Source: Hyphomicrobium zavarzinii ATCC 27496 (GTDB lineage: Bacteria; Pseudomonadota; Alphaproteobacteria; Rhizobiales; Hyphomicrobiaceae). From it: DNA of 64,000 nt. This document shows positions 18,122 through 26,633 of the stretch, piece by piece (the stretch's first letter is position 1; each line of letters begins with the position of its first letter). Position numbers and translations under genes: made by a program. Under the pieces are notes generated by a model, which was not told the DNA's origin, made no database searches, and worked only from the letters and a program-made list of their open reading frames with translations. The stretch covers positions 1 through 64,000 of the forward strand of contig NZ_KB911261.1 of NCBI RefSeq assembly GCF_000383415.1, read 5' to 3'.

Positions 18122-20149
18122 ATGAGTTACATCGAACATCCCAACCAGGATCCCGTCATCGTCGCGGATGCCAACGCCGAAGCCGCCATCGGCGCGGACA
18201 TCGGCACGCTGTTCGGCCTTGCGGAGACGCGCGAAGCGCAGGGCGACATTCAGGGCGCCGTCGCGCTCTACCGCAATTGGGTGGCGCGGAACCCGGCCCA
18301 TCCGCTACTGCATGCGGCCTACTTCAACTACGGCGTCGCCCTCAACAAATCCGGCGACCGCTATGGCGCGATGAACGCCCTTCGTGCGGCGCTCTCGCTC
18401 AAGCCGGATTTCATGCCCTCGCATATCAATCTCGGCCGCCTTCTGGAGGATGACGGACAGTTCGATGCGGCCGTCACGCAATGGCTCACGCTCGTCTCGC
18501 AGACCGGGCTGATCGACGGCAGCTCAGTGAAGCACAAGCTGGTCGCGCTCCAGCAGATCGGGCGCGTGCTCGAGACGTTCCAGCAGGACGAGCCGGCGGA
18601 GGATGCGCTGCGCCAGTCGCTCGAGATCAACGAGAACCAGCCGGAAGTGGCGCAGCATTGGATCGCGCTGCGGCAGCGCCAGTGCAAATGGCCCGCCGTC
18701 ACTCCCTCTGAGCATGTCAGCCTCAAGGCGCTATTCACGCACATCTCGCCGCTATCGCTTGCGGTTCACAGCGACGACCCGATGTTCCAACTGGCGCGGG
18801 CTTTCAAATACAGCAAGGAGCTGACGGGGCCGCCACGCCGGCCGTTGTGTCATGCGACGGCCGCGAAGGAGCGGGCCTCTCTCAGGCAGAAGCTCAGGAT
18901 CGGCTACGTTTCCTCGGACCTGCGCGAGCACGCCGTTGGCTTCGCGATGGCCGATGTGCTGGAGACGCACGACCGGCAGGCGTTCGAGATCACGGCCTAC
19001 TATTGTGGCATCGACCGGCCGGATGGAACGAAGGATCGCTCGCAAAAGAGCGTCGATCATTGGGTCGACATCACACGCCTTTCGGACGAACAGGCGGCCC
19101 AGCGCATCCGCGAGGACGGCATCGACATCCTGATCGACCTCAATGGTTATACCAAGGATGCGCGGTCGCGGATCTTCTCCTACCGCCCGGCTCCGGTGAC
19201 CGTGAACTGGTTCGGTTTTCCCGGCACGATGGGAAGCGCCCATCATCATTACATCATCGCCGATCCGATCGTCGTTCCGGAAGAGGACGAGATCTTCTAC
19301 TCAGAGAAGGTCCTGCGGCTCGCGTGCTATCAGCCCAACGACCGCAAGCGCGTGGTTGCCAGCGAGCCCCTGTCGCGAGAGGGCGCCGGGCTTCCCGCCG
19401 ATGGCTTCGTCTATTGCTGTCTAAATGGCTGCCAGAAGCTCACACCCGAGGTGTTCGCAAGCTGGCTCACGATCCTTCGCCAGGTTCCCGACAGCGTGCT
19501 CTGGCTGCTCAGCGGCGGCGCGGATACCGACAAGCGCCTCCGCCAATTGGCGGCGAACGGGGGTATTGCGGCGGAACGGCTGATCTTCGCGGAGAAGATG
19601 CCCAACCCGCAGCATCTGGCCCGCTACCAGCTCGCGGACCTGTTCCTCGACAATTCACCCTATGGCGCCCACACGACGGCATCGGACGCGATGTGGATGG
19701 GCGTTCCGGTTCTCACCTATCCGGGTAAAACGTTTGCCTCGCGCGTCTGCGCCAGCCTGGTTCACGCGGCCGGGCTCGGCGATCTCGTCTGCGACAGCGA
19801 GAACAGCTACGTGGCGCGCGCCATCGCGCTCGGAAAGGATCGTGCACAGATCGAGACCCTGAAGGCCCGCCTTCTGTCGAGCCGCTCCTCCTCGCGCCTG
19901 TTCGACACGCCCGCCCTGGTCCGGGACCTCGAAGAGCTCTTTCGTCATATGTGGACCGAGGCGGTGGAAGGACGTTTGCCAAAACCCGACCATACGAACC
20001 TCAACGACTACTTCGACATCGGCCTCGACATCGCCGTGAACGGAAAGGTTCCCGCTGCACGAGACGAGCTCTGCAAGCTCTACCGCGACCGGCTAGAGGC
20101 GTGGAACTCGGCGATCCGGCTGCCGCGCGACAGCCGGTTGTGGCCGTAA
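18122..20149 (+). CDS. TPR-containing GT41 glycosyltransferase (SPINDLY/OGT-like)
   Basis: Likely cytosolic glycosyltransferase of 675 residues that moves a sugar from a UDP- or GDP-sugar (classically UDP-GlcNAc) to Ser/Thr of proteins. About three TPR units span residues 20-130 (AVALYRNWVARNPAHP; NALRAALSLKPDFMPS). The catalytic half begins near residue 257 (KLRIGYVSSDLREHAVGF, with the His of the OGT N-lobe). It continues with NWFGFPGTMGSAHHHYIIAD, the Lys-bearing LNGCQKLTPEVF, and the C-lobe sugar-nucleotide motif FLDNSPYGAHTTASDAMWMG near residue 509. All key GT41 motifs are present, so the enzyme looks active. It follows the Ser/Thr-rich octapeptide gene by 65 bp with no terminator between them, which makes that protein the obvious candidate acceptor. 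The donor sugar is not determined. Confidence 0.92.
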   Translation: MSYIEHPNQDPVIVADANAEAAIGADIGTLFGLAETREAQGDIQGAVALYRNWVARNPAHPLLHAAYFNYGVALNKSGDRYGAMNALRAALSLKPDFMPSHINLGRLLEDDGQFDAAVTQWLTLVSQTGLIDGSSVKHKLVALQQIGRVLETFQQDEPAEDALRQSLEINENQPEVAQHWIALRQRQCKWPAVTPSEHVSLKALFTHISPLSLAVHSDDPMFQLARAFKYSKELTGPPRRPLCHATAAKERASLRQKLRIGYVSSDLREHAVGFAMADVLETHDRQAFEITAYYCGIDRPDGTKDRSQKSVDHWVDITRLSDEQAAQRIREDGIDILIDLNGYTKDARSRIFSYRPAPVTVNWFGFPGTMGSAHHHYIIADPIVVPEEDEIFYSEKVLRLACYQPNDRKRVVASEPLSREGAGLPADGFVYCCLNGCQKLTPEVFASWLTILRQVPDSVLWLLSGGADTDKRLRQLAANGGIAAERLIFAEKMPNPQHLARYQLADLFLDNSPYGAHTTASDAMWMGVPVLTYPGKTFASRVCASLVHAAGLGDLVCDSENSYVARAIALGKDRAQIETLKARLLSSRSSSRLFDTPALVRDLEELFRHMWTEAVEGRLPKPDHTNLNDYFDIGLDIAVNGKVPAARDELCKLYRDRLEAWNSAIRLPRDSRLWP

Positions 20150-20222
20150 CCCGCGAGTGAGACGGCCGCCGCCTGGAGCCGCTCCGTGCTGGAGCGTTTC
20201 GAGACGGACGGCCCGGCATACC

Positions 20223-21116
20223 TCAGCGATCGCCCAGCGGGCGGATGTTCCACCACTGCCACTGCTCGGGGTACTCGCGTATCCAGGCTTCGAACTGCTC
20301 GAAGATCCTTCTCGTGGCGAGATGGGAATCGGCACGCTTGTCGTCGCCCGAAGGAAGCTCGATCTCCTTGATGTCGATCCGGAAGCGGCTCTTCTTGCCG
20401 TCTCGTATGGCGCGCGCGATCCAGACCCGAGCGCTGGTGTGGCGGGCAATTAGCGACGGCACATGCGTGACCCTGGTGGATTGGCCGAGGAAATCGACCT
20501 CAATGCCGCGCCTGTCGACGTGATCGCACACGAAGCCGAGCCATCCCCCGCCGCGCACGAAATCGATCAGCACCTTCGCGGCTTTCGGTCCCTCCTCCTT
20601 GCCCTTGGCGAACAGGCCGCCGCTGAAGAGGCTCTCTCTGCGGCTTCGGATCATGCGGTCGATATGCGGATTGGCGAGGGGACGATAAACGCCGCCCGGC
20701 GCGCCGCCGAACTTCCGCACCGGCCAGATCACCAGCTCCCAGTTGCCGGAATGGAGGGTCACGCCGATCTGCGGGGCTCGCTTCTCGACTGCCTCCTCCA
20801 ACGCGGGCGTCTCCGCGATGGCGATGCGGGAGGGGTCCGCGATCATCCTGTCGACCAGAATGAGCTCGGCCGCGACACGTCCCATGTTGTCCCACATCTC
20901 GAGCGCGATGGTGTTCAGCTCTTCCGGACTGCGCTCTGGGAATGCGATGGCGAGGTTGCGGAGACTTCGCTGATGCCTGCGCGTGCGCGGGCCTATGGTG
21001 CGGCTGATCCACGCGAATACGCTGGCTGACGTATCGATGCCGGCCAGCCCCATCGCGCCGATGGCGATGGCTGCCGCCCCGTACTCGATACGGTGTTTTA
21101 TTGCCTTCAATAGCAC
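20223..21116 (-). CDS. Lipid A biosynthesis acyltransferase (LpxL/HtrB family), paralogue 1
   Basis: Membrane-associated acyltransferase of the Kdo2-lipid A (LpxL/LpxM) family, about 297 residues. The catalytic H-x4-E motif is present (TLHSGNWELVIWP, His near residue 122), followed by YRPLANPHIDRMI and GGLFAKGKE typical of the family. The frame is open to 21203. I prefer the GTG at 21116, preceded by GGAAGGA 8 nt upstream and opening with VLLKAIKHRIEYG, the usual start of this family; the extra 29 residues upstream look non-coding. It converges on the GT41 gene. A second paralogue lies at 47644-48567, so one may add the long secondary acyl chain seen in Rhizobiales lipid A (inference). Confidence 0.87.
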   Translation of the reverse strand: MLLKAIKHRIEYGAAAIAIGAMGLAGIDTSASVFAWISRTIGPRTRRHQRSLRNLAIAFPERSPEELNTIALEMWDNMGRVAAELILVDRMIADPSRIAIAETPALEEAVEKRAPQIGVTLHSGNWELVIWPVRKFGGAPGGVYRPLANPHIDRMIRSRRESLFSGGLFAKGKEEGPKAAKVLIDFVRGGGWLGFVCDHVDRRGIEVDFLGQSTRVTHVPSLIARHTSARVWIARAIRDGKKSRFRIDIKEIELPSGDDKRADSHLATRRIFEQFEAWIREYPEQWQWWNIRPLGDR

Positions 21117-21894
21117 AAACGATTCCTTCCGCGCCTTCGGCGGGCGCGTTGAAAATTGATCGACATACTCCTGGCCAACACGACTTGCCCGCAGACCCAG
21201 CATGGGACCTCCGACACAGCTCGTTGCTCTGAAGCAAAATTGGATTTGGAACGGCTACGTTCTGAAAAGGAACGGTGGCGCGCGCGGCGCGCACGCATAC
21301 AAGAAAAGTATGTGAGTCAGAAACTGCTGATGATGCGGAAGCATTGGCCCGGCGGGCGATGCTTCATTCCGTAATTCCGTCGTGACGAGCGGTGGTATTG
21401 CGGCGCTGCTGTCCCAATACCGGGCAGAAAAACAATGCTGCCGGCGGACGTCCGGCGTGTCCTGGCCCTGATGATGAGCAGGCTGCGCCTTGAGCTTGAC
21501 CGCGATCTGGTTGCCGGGCTCCGCCGCAACCGAGCGCGCATCACTCGAAATCCCCGAAGCGAGGATTAAGATGACGAATATTGAAGCGAGCAATGCCCGC
21601 ATCATCGGCCCTACCCCACCGTAGCGGTGATCATTGGGCTGATCCTAACAGACAGGGCGTCGACTGCAACGCACGCACAGTCAAGAGTTGTGCATTCCTC
21701 AAATCCCTCCCGGCAGCGCAGGATATCGCGCCAATCGCGAATGGAATTCCGGAACGGACGTTCAGGTTCGATGCTTCGGAAATCGTACCGGAAATCGCCA
21801 GAAGGCAGATGAGCGACAGGCGTTCGCGACGAACGCGGCGAGGCCTTGCATCTTGGGGCCGCGCAGCCTCGCCGTACGCGTGTCACGCCACATT
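21117..21894. other. Intergenic stretch between acyltransferase and repeat-duplicated protein
   Basis: Apart from the doubtful small exported ORF at 21255-21605, no gene is supported in these 778 bp. Base composition is more mixed than in the flanking genes. I saw no clear terminator or RNA gene. Confidence 0.4.
21255..21605 (-). CDS. Possible small exported protein
   Basis: A 116-codon frame that opens with a convincing signal-peptide-like segment (MRALLASIFVILILASGI ... SVAAEP). After about residue 40 the sequence loses character, and another frame on the same strand looks equally protein-like. Either the real protein is frameshifted or shorter, or this is a decayed gene. A G-rich stretch (GTGGGGTAGGG) precedes the tandem ATGs. 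Function unknown. Confidence 0.3.
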   Translation of the reverse strand: MMRALLASIFVILILASGISSDARSVAAEPGNQIAVKLKAQPAHHQGQDTPDVRRQHCFSARYWDSSAAIPPLVTTELRNEASPAGPMLPHHQQFLTHILFLYACAPRAPPFLFRT

Positions 21895-23058
21895 TCAGGC
21901 GTCTGCCGAGGCCCCGTTCTCGGCGTACGCGGTGATCACCGCGTTGAGCCGATCGCTTACGTCGGTGCCGGTTTGCATGGCTTCGAAGAGGCTCTTCAGG
22001 CTGTCGAGGAATGCGACCTGAGAGCTTCCTTCACTACTCTCATTGGACGCCGCGCCGACGAGATCGGTCAGCGTCGCGAGCACGCTTTCGAGACTCGACT
22101 CGGCGGTCGTCTTGCTGGTGGTGCTGCCGCTGTCGGTCACGCCTGATGGCGGCGGGCCACCATTGGGCGGAGGCGGTCCCATCGGAGGCCGGCCCTGCGC
22201 GGCGCGGCTCAGCCCGTCGCTTAAGGTCTGCGACGCGCCGGCTACGGAAGCGCTGTCCCCTGATTTGACCGCATCGAGAAGCGACTGCACGTCGGTGAGG
22301 AAGCCCGATCGGCCTTCGCTCGCGCCGGTCTCGCTCGTTTCGCCGGATGCGGCTTTGAGATCGTCCAGGACCTTCTGCAGGGCCGTGGCCGCATCGCTCG
22401 TCGCTTCGGTGTCTCCGGATTCGAGAGCCGAAAGGAGATCGCCCAAACCATCCATGACGGACTGAGACTCCTCGCTGCCCGCGGGAGGCGGCGGAGACGG
22501 CCCCATCGGCGCGCCCGCGCCCATGGCGCGGTTCATGCCTTCGGCGAGATTGCCCGCGGCCGTGGTGATCGCCTGCTCGTCGCCCGAGTCCACAGCGTCA
22601 AGGAGAGACTGGACGTCCGAGATGAAGCCAGACGCGCCGGCCGTACCGCTCGCCTGCTCACCTTGCGTCTTGCCGGTGCCTGACAGGCCATCGATGAGGG
22701 ACTGCAAGGCATCGGCGGCATTGGAAGCCGCCTCTGTGTCGCCCGAGCTCAACGCGGACAGCAGCGAGCCGAGATTGTCCATGAACTCGCTGGCGGACTC
22801 GCCTCCCGGCGGGGGCGGCGGCGGCCCGGACGCGGCGCTGGAGCCGAGAAGAGCGGAGAGCCCGCTTCTGCTCGAGCCCGCGACCTCTATCGCGGGGATC
22901 GGGGTGCTGCCGTCCGACGACGAGGTTTGCGACGCGTTCGCGAGTTGCTGAAGCTGCGCGGCGAGCAGAGCCTGCTGCTCAGTCGCTTCGGTCTTGCGGC
23001 TTTTCTGTTGCGAGCTGGCGCCCTGTGTGTTCGCCCAGCTCAATGTCGATATCGTCAT
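21895..23058 (-). CDS. Hypothetical protein with tandem ~100-residue duplication and proline-rich linkers
   Basis: Unrecognised 387-residue, Ser/Gly/Ala-rich, acidic protein with no Cys, signal peptide or membrane segment. Two long repeats are evident. The first starts FMDNLGSLLSALSSGDTEA and the second VMDGLGDLLSALESGDTEA; each contains a second sub-unit (DVQSLLDAVDSGDEQA, DVQSLLDAVKSGDSAS). Proline-rich linkers (GPPPPPPGG, MGPSPPPPAG, MGPPPPNGGPP) separate the units. A last related unit lies near the C-terminus (FLDSLKSLFEAMQTGTD). The L-x-x-A-[LV]-x-SGD-x-x-[AS] units resemble helical repeats of many small bacterial hypothetical proteins. It starts MTISTLSWANTQ and lies in the same neighbourhood as the octapeptide protein. 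Function unknown. Confidence 0.75.
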   Translation of the reverse strand: MTISTLSWANTQGASSQQKSRKTEATEQQALLAAQLQQLANASQTSSSDGSTPIPAIEVAGSSRSGLSALLGSSAASGPPPPPPGGESASEFMDNLGSLLSALSSGDTEAASNAADALQSLIDGLSGTGKTQGEQASGTAGASGFISDVQSLLDAVDSGDEQAITTAAGNLAEGMNRAMGAGAPMGPSPPPPAGSEESQSVMDGLGDLLSALESGDTEATSDAATALQKVLDDLKAASGETSETGASEGRSGFLTDVQSLLDAVKSGDSASVAGASQTLSDGLSRAAQGRPPMGPPPPNGGPPPSGVTDSGSTTSKTTAESSLESVLATLTDLVGAASNESSEGSSQVAFLDSLKSLFEAMQTGTDVSDRLNAVITAYAENGASADA

Positions 23059-23376
23059 GCTTCAAGCCCTATTCTGCCGGATGCGGCGAGGACGTTTGCG
23101 GTGGCGAGAGGCGCACGGCTCCACATAACCGAACCCGCCTTTACGCATACCGACACGCAAGGGAACTGCCACAGACCGGGGCGCCCCATCCGCACCCTGC
23201 GGATGGGAACAAGAAGCGGTCTTACTGTCTGACGCTGTCGCCTCTGCGGCGCCTCTTCCCGTCTCGCCATGCATCGGACGGGAATTTCGAACGCGCGGGC
23301 GCCGTTCTAGCTCGCACTATAGTGTGCACCGGCCCTGTGGTGATGTCGGGCGGGTTTCACACTGTTACGAAGCGTT
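23059..23376. other. Intergenic region downstream of the two-component pair
   Basis: About 318 bp between the duplicated-protein gene start and the kinase stop. It probably contains the promoter of the duplicated-protein gene. No gene or clear motif was recognised. Confidence 0.4.
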
Positions 23377-24819
23377 TCATCTGGACTGCTGAGCCGATGG
23401 CAGCCTGACCGTCGCGGCCAATCCGCCTTCCTCGCGTGTTGCCAGAGCAATGCTGCCCCCGTGCGCGCGAATGATATCGCGGGCGATGGTGAGCCCAAGT
23501 CCAACGCCGCCCGTCTCGCGATTGCGCGACTGCTCAAGGCGGCGGAACGGCTTGAACGCCAGCTCCACCTGATCGGGCGCGATGCCGGGGCCTCGATCCG
23601 CGATGGTGATGACGAACAAATCGGCTTCCCGCGTGAGGCTCACCTCAGCCTCCTTGCCGTACTTGATCGCGTTGTCGATGAGATTGGTGAAGGCCCGGCG
23701 GATGGCGGTCGGCTGGCAGATGGCCTGTGCATGATCGGGCCCTTCGTAGCTCGCCACAGCGCCGACGTCGGTGAAGTTGTCGCAAATCGTGATGAGGAGA
23801 GCTGCCACATCGAGCGGCTCGGAGCGCTCACCCTTGAGATCGTCTCCGGCGAACGTCAGCGTCGCCGAGATCATCCCTTCCATTTCTGTGACGCCGAGGA
23901 TCAGCCGTTGCTTGGCTTCGCCCTCGGGCAACTGCTCCGACTCGAGGCGAAGCCGGGTCAACGCAGTCCGCATATCGTGGGAGACCGCAGCCAGGATCTG
24001 CGTGCGCTCGTCCACGAAATCCTTGATGCGCACCTGCATCTCGTTCATCGCCTCGCCGATGGCCGCATACTCGCGCAGATGCGCGGTTTCGATGGGCGTC
24101 GGCTCACGCTCGGAGCCGAGGCGGCGCGCAGCCGCGACCATCTCGTCGAGCGGGCGCAGGGAGCGCGTGGCGATCCATGCGGAGAGGAAGGCGACCAGCA
24201 GAATTGCGCTCGCGGCACTGATCACCATCGGATTGAGAAACTGCCCGAATGGCCACGGGGGCCGCGTCGAGATCTCGAAGTGCCGGCCATCGGATGTCTG
24301 GAACGAGATGGCGAACTGGCTCCAGATCGGGATGTCCGGCTCGCCATCCGTCAACGGCCCTTTCGGAAACGAGAACTCGAACTCCGGCGGCACCGTCACG
24401 GGCGCGGCATCGGGCGGCGGCCCGTGCGGCTTCATGAAGCTCTGCACCTCGATGCCGCTCACCTTGCCGGCAAGGGCCGCTTGCAACGTGTCCGTCACGC
24501 GCTGAAGGGCCGGAAACTCCTTACGCTTGTGCTCCTCGGACTTCTCCGGCTTCTGGCGAAGGGTGAGGCCGGTGCGTTCCTGGAAGCGCTTGGCGACGTC
24601 CTGGTAAGACTCTTGCGGCGAAGCGGTGAGGTCTCCCACAACCTTCTGCGTTTCCGCCACGATCCAGCGGGCGCTGTAGATCTTGGGCGTGGGGCGCGGC
24701 AGGAGAAAGAAGATCGCCGAATTCAACGCCTGAATAGCGAGCATCGCGCCGAGCATGGTGAGCGCGATGCGTGTTCCCAGCCGAACCGAGCCAAGACGCG
24801 CGAGATTGTTCGGCTTCAT
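23377..24819 (-). CDS. Sensor histidine kinase, EnvZ-like
   Basis: Inner-membrane two-component sensor of 480 residues. It has a first membrane segment (residues about 15-40, ALTMLGAMLAIQALNSAIFF), a periplasmic domain of about 150 residues rich in Pro and Lys, and a second membrane segment (VISAASAILLVAFLSAWIA). A HAMP linker follows, then the H-box AAVSHDMRTALTRLRLE (His near 279), the N-box FTNLIDNAIKYG and the G boxes DRGPGIAPD and GGVGLGLTIARDI. The start is the ATG at 24819, which overlaps the regulator's stop as ATGA, so translation is coupled. An apparent longer frame to 25434 is only a shadow of the regulator gene. The signal sensed is unknown; an EnvZ-type osmotic or envelope signal is an inference. 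Confidence 0.9.
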   Translation of the reverse strand: MKPNNLARLGSVRLGTRIALTMLGAMLAIQALNSAIFFLLPRPTPKIYSARWIVAETQKVVGDLTASPQESYQDVAKRFQERTGLTLRQKPEKSEEHKRKEFPALQRVTDTLQAALAGKVSGIEVQSFMKPHGPPPDAAPVTVPPEFEFSFPKGPLTDGEPDIPIWSQFAISFQTSDGRHFEISTRPPWPFGQFLNPMVISAASAILLVAFLSAWIATRSLRPLDEMVAAARRLGSEREPTPIETAHLREYAAIGEAMNEMQVRIKDFVDERTQILAAVSHDMRTALTRLRLESEQLPEGEAKQRLILGVTEMEGMISATLTFAGDDLKGERSEPLDVAALLITICDNFTDVGAVASYEGPDHAQAICQPTAIRRAFTNLIDNAIKYGKEAEVSLTREADLFVITIADRGPGIAPDQVELAFKPFRRLEQSRNRETGGVGLGLTIARDIIRAHGGSIALATREEGGLAATVRLPSAQQSR

Positions 24820-25553
24820 CGCTCGGCTCCCGGCGCGCTCGTCGTCACCTTCGCGGAGAAAATGTAGCCTCCGCTGCGCACGGTCTTTATGAAAGCGGGC
24901 TGCTGCGGGTCCGCCTCGATCTTGCGCCTCAGCCGGCTGATCTGCACGTCGATGCTGCGGTCGAAGGCTGATGTCGCCCGCCCACGCGCGAGGTCGAGGA
25001 GCTGGTCGCGGCTCAGCACATATTGCGGCCGCTCGACGAAGACGACGAGAAGATCGAACTCTCCCGAGGTGAGATCGACAAGGGCGTTCTCCGGATTGCG
25101 GAGCACGCGACGGACCGTGTCGAGCATCCAGCCTTCGAAGAAGTAGGTGGACGACTGTGAGCCGGGGCTCCGCGCGGGACGCTCGCCGGTGCGGCGAAGG
25201 ATGGCACGGATGCGGGCCAGCAGCTCGCGCGGGTTGAAGGGCTTGCAGATATAGTCGTCTGCCCCGAGCTCGAGGCCGATGATGCGATCCGTCTCTCCCG
25301 ACATGGCGGTGAGCAGCACGATGGGAATCTCGCGCGTCTCGCGCAGGCGGCGGCACAGCGTCAGGCCGTCTTCGCCCGGCATCATGATGTCGAGCACGAT
25401 CAGGTCGAACTTGCCCGCATCGAGGGCGCTCCACATGGCCTCGCCGCCCGGCGCCTGCGTGACGCGCAGGCCGTTCGTGGTCAGGAACCGGCTCAGGCTG
25501 GAGCGGATCTGCTGATCATCGTCGACGATGAGAATGTGAGGCGTGGCGTTCAA
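24816..25553 (-). CDS. OmpR/PhoB-type response regulator
   Basis: Transcription factor of 245 residues. The receiver domain (residues 1 to about 120) has the acidic pocket DDD near residue 11, phosphoacceptor Asp in LIVLDIMMPGEDG, and the Lys of YICKPF. The C-terminal winged helix (about 145-235) contains LTSGEFDLLVVF and DRSIDVQISRLRRKIE ending RSGGYIF, as in the OmpR family. It forms an operon with the kinase gene behind it (4-bp overlap). The kdp cluster lies upstream on the same strand but has its own regulator, so this pair probably answers a different signal. Confidence 0.93.
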   Translation of the reverse strand: MNATPHILIVDDDQQIRSSLSRFLTTNGLRVTQAPGGEAMWSALDAGKFDLIVLDIMMPGEDGLTLCRRLRETREIPIVLLTAMSGETDRIIGLELGADDYICKPFNPRELLARIRAILRRTGERPARSPGSQSSTYFFEGWMLDTVRRVLRNPENALVDLTSGEFDLLVVFVERPQYVLSRDQLLDLARGRATSAFDRSIDVQISRLRRKIEADPQQPAFIKTVRSGGYIFSAKVTTSAPGAER

Positions 25554-25663
25554 GTGTTGTCCGTTACCCGGCGGATCGCGACCCGAGGAGGACGATAAGG
25601 CGGAGTCGCGTGGCCCGCCAAGCCGCGATCTTGTAACAGTCCATTACATCCAGAGATTGCCGT

Positions 25664-25885
25664 TTATTGGCCGACGGTTGCGAGCAGCGCCTGCACTGTC
25701 GCACCCAGGCCGGCCACGCCCGCGGTGATCATCGCCGCCGAAGGCCGATAGGTGAGCGCGAGCACTGCCAGAAGCGCCCCCACGGACAGTGGGCCTGCCC
25801 AGAGCGTGCTTCCGATCGGGGCACCATAGGCGTTCACGAGCACCCAATAAGCCAACGCGAGCACCCCGAGCGCGCCTGCGCGCAA
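25664..25885 (-). CDS. Possible small membrane protein downstream of kdpE
   Basis: A frame of about 73 codons with two clear hydrophobic segments (ALGVLALAYWVLVNAYG and SVGALLAVLALTYRPSA, plus a third weaker stretch MITAGVAGLGATVQALL). It starts 58 bp after the kdpE stop on the same strand. The listed start is a TTG without a good Shine-Dalgarno; no ATG or GTG is available nearby, so the start is uncertain. It could be a small Kdp-operon membrane protein or a chance frame. Function unknown. Confidence 0.45.
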   Translation of the reverse strand: MRAGALGVLALAYWVLVNAYGAPIGSTLWAGPLSVGALLAVLALTYRPSAAMITAGVAGLGATVQALLATVGQ

Positions 25886-25943
25886 AAGGCTACGCGGCGG
25901 CGCACGACGTGTTGCGCCGATGCACCGGAGCTTCCGGCAGCCT

Positions 25944-26633
25944 CTAAGTATTTTCAGCGACGAGCCGATACCCGATACCTGGCTCCGTCACGATCAGGTC
26001 AGCAGCCTGCGCGCCTTCGAGCTTCTGGCGCAGCTGACCAATGAAAACGCGGAGATATTGCAGATCCTCGGTATGAGCGGGACCCCAGACCGCCGTCAGG
26101 ATCTGGCGGTGGGTGACGATGCGGCCTGCGTTGCGCACGAGGATCGCCAGCAGCTCGAACTCCTTCGGCGTGAGCTTGACGGGCACGCGGTCAATCGCAA
26201 CCTGATGGGCCGCGATATCGACGGTGAGCGCCCCCGACGAGAAGCGCGTCTCCTGGCCCTTGCTCTGGGCGGCGTGGCGAATGGCCGTGCGCAGACGCGC
26301 TGTCAATTCGCCGATGCCGAAGGGCTTGTTGATGTAATCGTCGGCGCCGATGTCGAGGGCCGCGATCTTCTCCGCCTCCCGGTCGCGGGCAGACAGAACG
26401 ATGACAGGCGTCTTGGACCACGTGCGCAACTCGCGGATCACGTCCTTGCCGTCCATGTCCGGCAGACCGAGGTCGAGCAGAATGAGATCCGGCGAGGCGT
26501 TCGCTGCGAGTTTCAGCGCGTCCCGCCCCGCCTCCGCCGTGATGACCTCATAGCCGGCTGCTGTCAGGCTCGGCTTCAGGAAGCGCAAGATCTGTGGCTC
26601 GTCATCGACGACGAGGACGCGTGTGCCGCTCAT
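25944..26633 (-). CDS. kdpE: KdpE response regulator
   Basis: OmpR-family transcriptional regulator (229 residues) of the potassium-uptake operon. Receiver motifs VVDDEPQ, DLILLDLGLPDMDG (phosphoacceptor Asp) and DDYINKPF are present, followed by a winged-helix domain (VKLTPKEFELLAILVRN ... LRVFIGQLRQKLE ... EPGIGYRL). It is the distal gene of the kdp cluster. I take the ATG at 26633, whose ATGA overlaps the kdpD stop; the longer frame to 26759 runs inside kdpD. KdpE~P is known to activate kdpFABC under potassium limitation, and a matching direct repeat sits upstream of the operon (33973-33989). Confidence 0.95.
   Translation of the reverse strand: MSGTRVLVVDDEPQILRFLKPSLTAAGYEVITAEAGRDALKLAANASPDLILLDLGLPDMDGKDVIRELRTWSKTPVIVLSARDREAEKIAALDIGADDYINKPFGIGELTARLRTAIRHAAQSKGQETRFSSGALTVDIAAHQVAIDRVPVKLTPKEFELLAILVRNAGRIVTHRQILTAVWGPAHTEDLQYLRVFIGQLRQKLEGAQAADLIVTEPGIGYRLVAENT

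Noticed and set aside
23377-25434. A single 685-residue kinase fusion
   Set aside because: The N-terminal 200 residues are an out-of-frame reading of the response regulator; the kinase starts at 24819 with an ATGA overlap.
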